This document shows, piece after piece, positions 35,847-37,393 of a stretch of 37,393 bases of DNA. Below the pieces are notes generated by a model, which worked only from the letters and a program-made list of their open reading frames with translations, had not been told where the DNA came from and did not search any database. Within the stretch, counting starts at the first letter, position 1; every line of letters starts with the position of its first letter. The stretch comes from Methanobacteriota archaeon (GTDB lineage: Archaea > Thermoplasmatota > Poseidoniia > Poseidoniales > Poseidoniaceae). Both the position numbers and the translations under genes were made by a program. The stretch spans positions 1 through 37,393 of the forward strand of contig WTIA01000073.1 of NCBI GenBank assembly GCA_011522915.1, given 5' to 3'.

Positions 35847-36854
35847 ATGTGGCTTTGGTATGATTGGCGAGCCGCCGCTGTTGCAGACTCAGACGGCAAT
35901 ATTTTGGATTCTGAGGAATGGGATGGTTGGCACGATACTAATGCCGTGTGCTCGCGCATGGACATCATTGCTCATGAGGCATTAACACCTGAGGCAGAAA
36001 GGCTACTCGAAAGGTTTCCAGACGCCATACCGTTGATTCATGGAGATGACGAACTACCAGATGCTGAATGGCCTCTTCCAAGCAGCGAAGCAATGGAATA
36101 CCTAGACAAGGCTGCTATACTTCTTTCAAAGCGCGGAGTGGATGCTGCTGCCGGTGACCCAGATAGAAGACTAGAGCATATTCTCAAGGCTTCTGATGAA
36201 CTTCGCGCATCATTTGTTACAATCGAAGGACGACTCGTTGAATGGGTTGGCCTTTTCCTTCCTGAAGCTAGGTTCGAGCGCGACAGGAGTGGCCTTGCTC
36301 GAAAAGTCGTAGATTCATCCGATCTCGAACAACTAGCAGAAATACTCGGCATAGGGATGCCTCCTGAAGGGCCAACCGAATCTGAGTGGATAAGCCTGAA
36401 AGACTGGGCAACTAGCGTCAGAGAAATCAAATCTCGCCTCGACAAAATGGAGGACGTCGTTAGAGAATTGGCAAGCGATCACCTTCCTTCACTATCGGCA
36501 CTTCTAGGCCCGATTCTAGCAGCAAGGTTGTGTGTTGAAGCACACGGTAGGGCGAGGCTCGCAAGACTGCCTGCTGGCACAATGCAAATTTTAGGGGCGG
36601 AAAAGGCGTTTTTCAATCATCTCAAAACAGGTGCTCCATCACCAAAGCACGGCCACATTTTCATGCACCCTTGGATTTCTAGATCTCCTCGTTGGGTGCG
36701 AGGTAAAATCGCCAGGACAGTTGCTGCAAAAGCGAGCATAGCAGCTCGTTGTGATGCATATGGTGGCGAGGTTTGGAGTCAAGAAGCGGTAGATGCCGTA
36801 GCAGCAAGAGTCGATGTTATTCGCAATGAAAACTCGAAACCACCACAGAGGTGA
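35847..36854 (+). CDS. Nop5/Nop56-58-like box C/D RNP protein
   Basis: Nop domain: GTMQILGAEKAFFNHLKTGAPSPKHGHIFMHPWISRSPRWVRGKIARTVAAKASIAARCDAY. ATG 35847. Confidence 0.92.
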   Translation: MWLWYDWRAAAVADSDGNILDSEEWDGWHDTNAVCSRMDIIAHEALTPEAERLLERFPDAIPLIHGDDELPDAEWPLPSSEAMEYLDKAAILLSKRGVDAAAGDPDRRLEHILKASDELRASFVTIEGRLVEWVGLFLPEARFERDRSGLARKVVDSSDLEQLAEILGIGMPPEGPTESEWISLKDWATSVREIKSRLDKMEDVVRELASDHLPSLSALLGPILAARLCVEAHGRARLARLPAGTMQILGAEKAFFNHLKTGAPSPKHGHIFMHPWISRSPRWVRGKIARTVAAKASIAARCDAYGGEVWSQEAVDAVAARVDVIRNENSKPPQR

Positions 36855-36858
36855 TTTT

Positions 36859-37393
36859 GTGGCAAAAAAACGCCGTCTTTCATGGGCAGTAATGCTTGAC
36901 GGCAGAGCCATATGGACGCTGAACGCTGTTCCAAAATACTCGCAATATGGGGAATCATTGCGCAGGTTCAGAGGTGTGGAATATCGCAGATGGGACCCTA
37001 CTCGCTCAAAACTTGGTGCAGCAATTTCAAGGGCGAGACAAACTCAATACGAATTGCTACCACAAGAAGGAGACACATGTCTCTACCTTGGTGCAGGACA
37101 CGGCACCTCTATCTCTCACCTTCACGACCAAGTCTGTGGAGCAAACAATGAGAAAGGTGGCAGAATAATCGCCGTCGACCTATCGCCGCGCTGCTTGAGA
37201 GATTTAGTTCACCTTGCAACACTAAGACCTGGTCTAGTGCCGGTACTCGGCGATGCTAGAAAGCACTCCGCCTGGGGAGTAATGGTTGCCAACAAAGTGG
37301 ACTGGTTGCTTCAAGATGTATCACAAGCGGGCCAAGCCGAGATATTCATCAAAGCCGTAAAGCGGTTCTTGAAGCCCGGAGGCAAAGGATTGC
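36859..37393 (+). CDS. flpA: Fibrillarin-like rRNA/tRNA 2'-O-methyltransferase (truncated by window end)
   Basis: Manual translation from GTG: ...TCLYLGAGHGTSISHLHDQV...GRIIAVDLSPRCLRDLVHLATLRPGLVPVLGDARK...VDWLLQDVSQAGQAEIF. Directly after Nop5. Confidence 0.92.
   Translation, partial: MAKKRRLSWAVMLDGRAIWTLNAVPKYSQYGESLRRFRGVEYRRWDPTRSKLGAAISRARQTQYELLPQEGDTCLYLGAGHGTSISHLHDQVCGANNEKGGRIIAVDLSPRCLRDLVHLATLRPGLVPVLGDARKHSAWGVMVANKVDWLLQDVSQAGQAEIFIKAVKRFLKPGGKGL

Noticed and set aside
1-37393. CRISPR arrays, tRNA/rRNA genes, transposases, toxin-antitoxin or phage defence islands
   Set aside because: No direct repeats with regular spacers, no recognisable T-loop/anticodon structures, and no transposase or defence motifs were seen by eye; a tRNAscan/CRISPR search was not possible.

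Overview
The window looks like a compact archaeal chromosome segment. From gene content I infer marine Group II / Poseidoniales (Thermoplasmatota-like), but no search was run. It encodes about 29 confident CDSs. They cover archaeal information processing (exosome Csl4, METTL5-like RNA methylase, NMD3, transcription factor S, Nop5, fibrillarin), metabolism (probable HMG-CoA synthase, Asd, PGI/PMI, GlmS, Maf), cytochrome c maturation (CcmC, a CcmD-like microprotein, a CcmA ATPase fused to a membrane domain), tandem Sco1-like lipoproteins, a giant S8 protease and two giant PKD-type surface proteins. No rRNA, tRNA, CRISPR array, IS element or defence island was recognised. Most notable observations: (1) an exosome Csl4 subunit fused in frame to two complete RRM domains and a basic tail; (2) a recurrent intergenic hairpin family with core CCCGTAGGG and covarying flanks, plus a related GTA-loop palindrome between the two PKD giants; (3) all six convergent gene pairs end within -4 to +1 nt of each other, leaving no room for intergenic terminators; (4) a CcmA-membrane fusion and an uncalled CcmD-like ORF; (5) a SepF-like protein downstream of the PKD giants; (6) a shared C-terminal GLPxGWTMEQWxxYGxQ motif; (7) an M23 metallopeptidase without an obvious signal peptide. 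Functional calls rest on motif recognition by eye.
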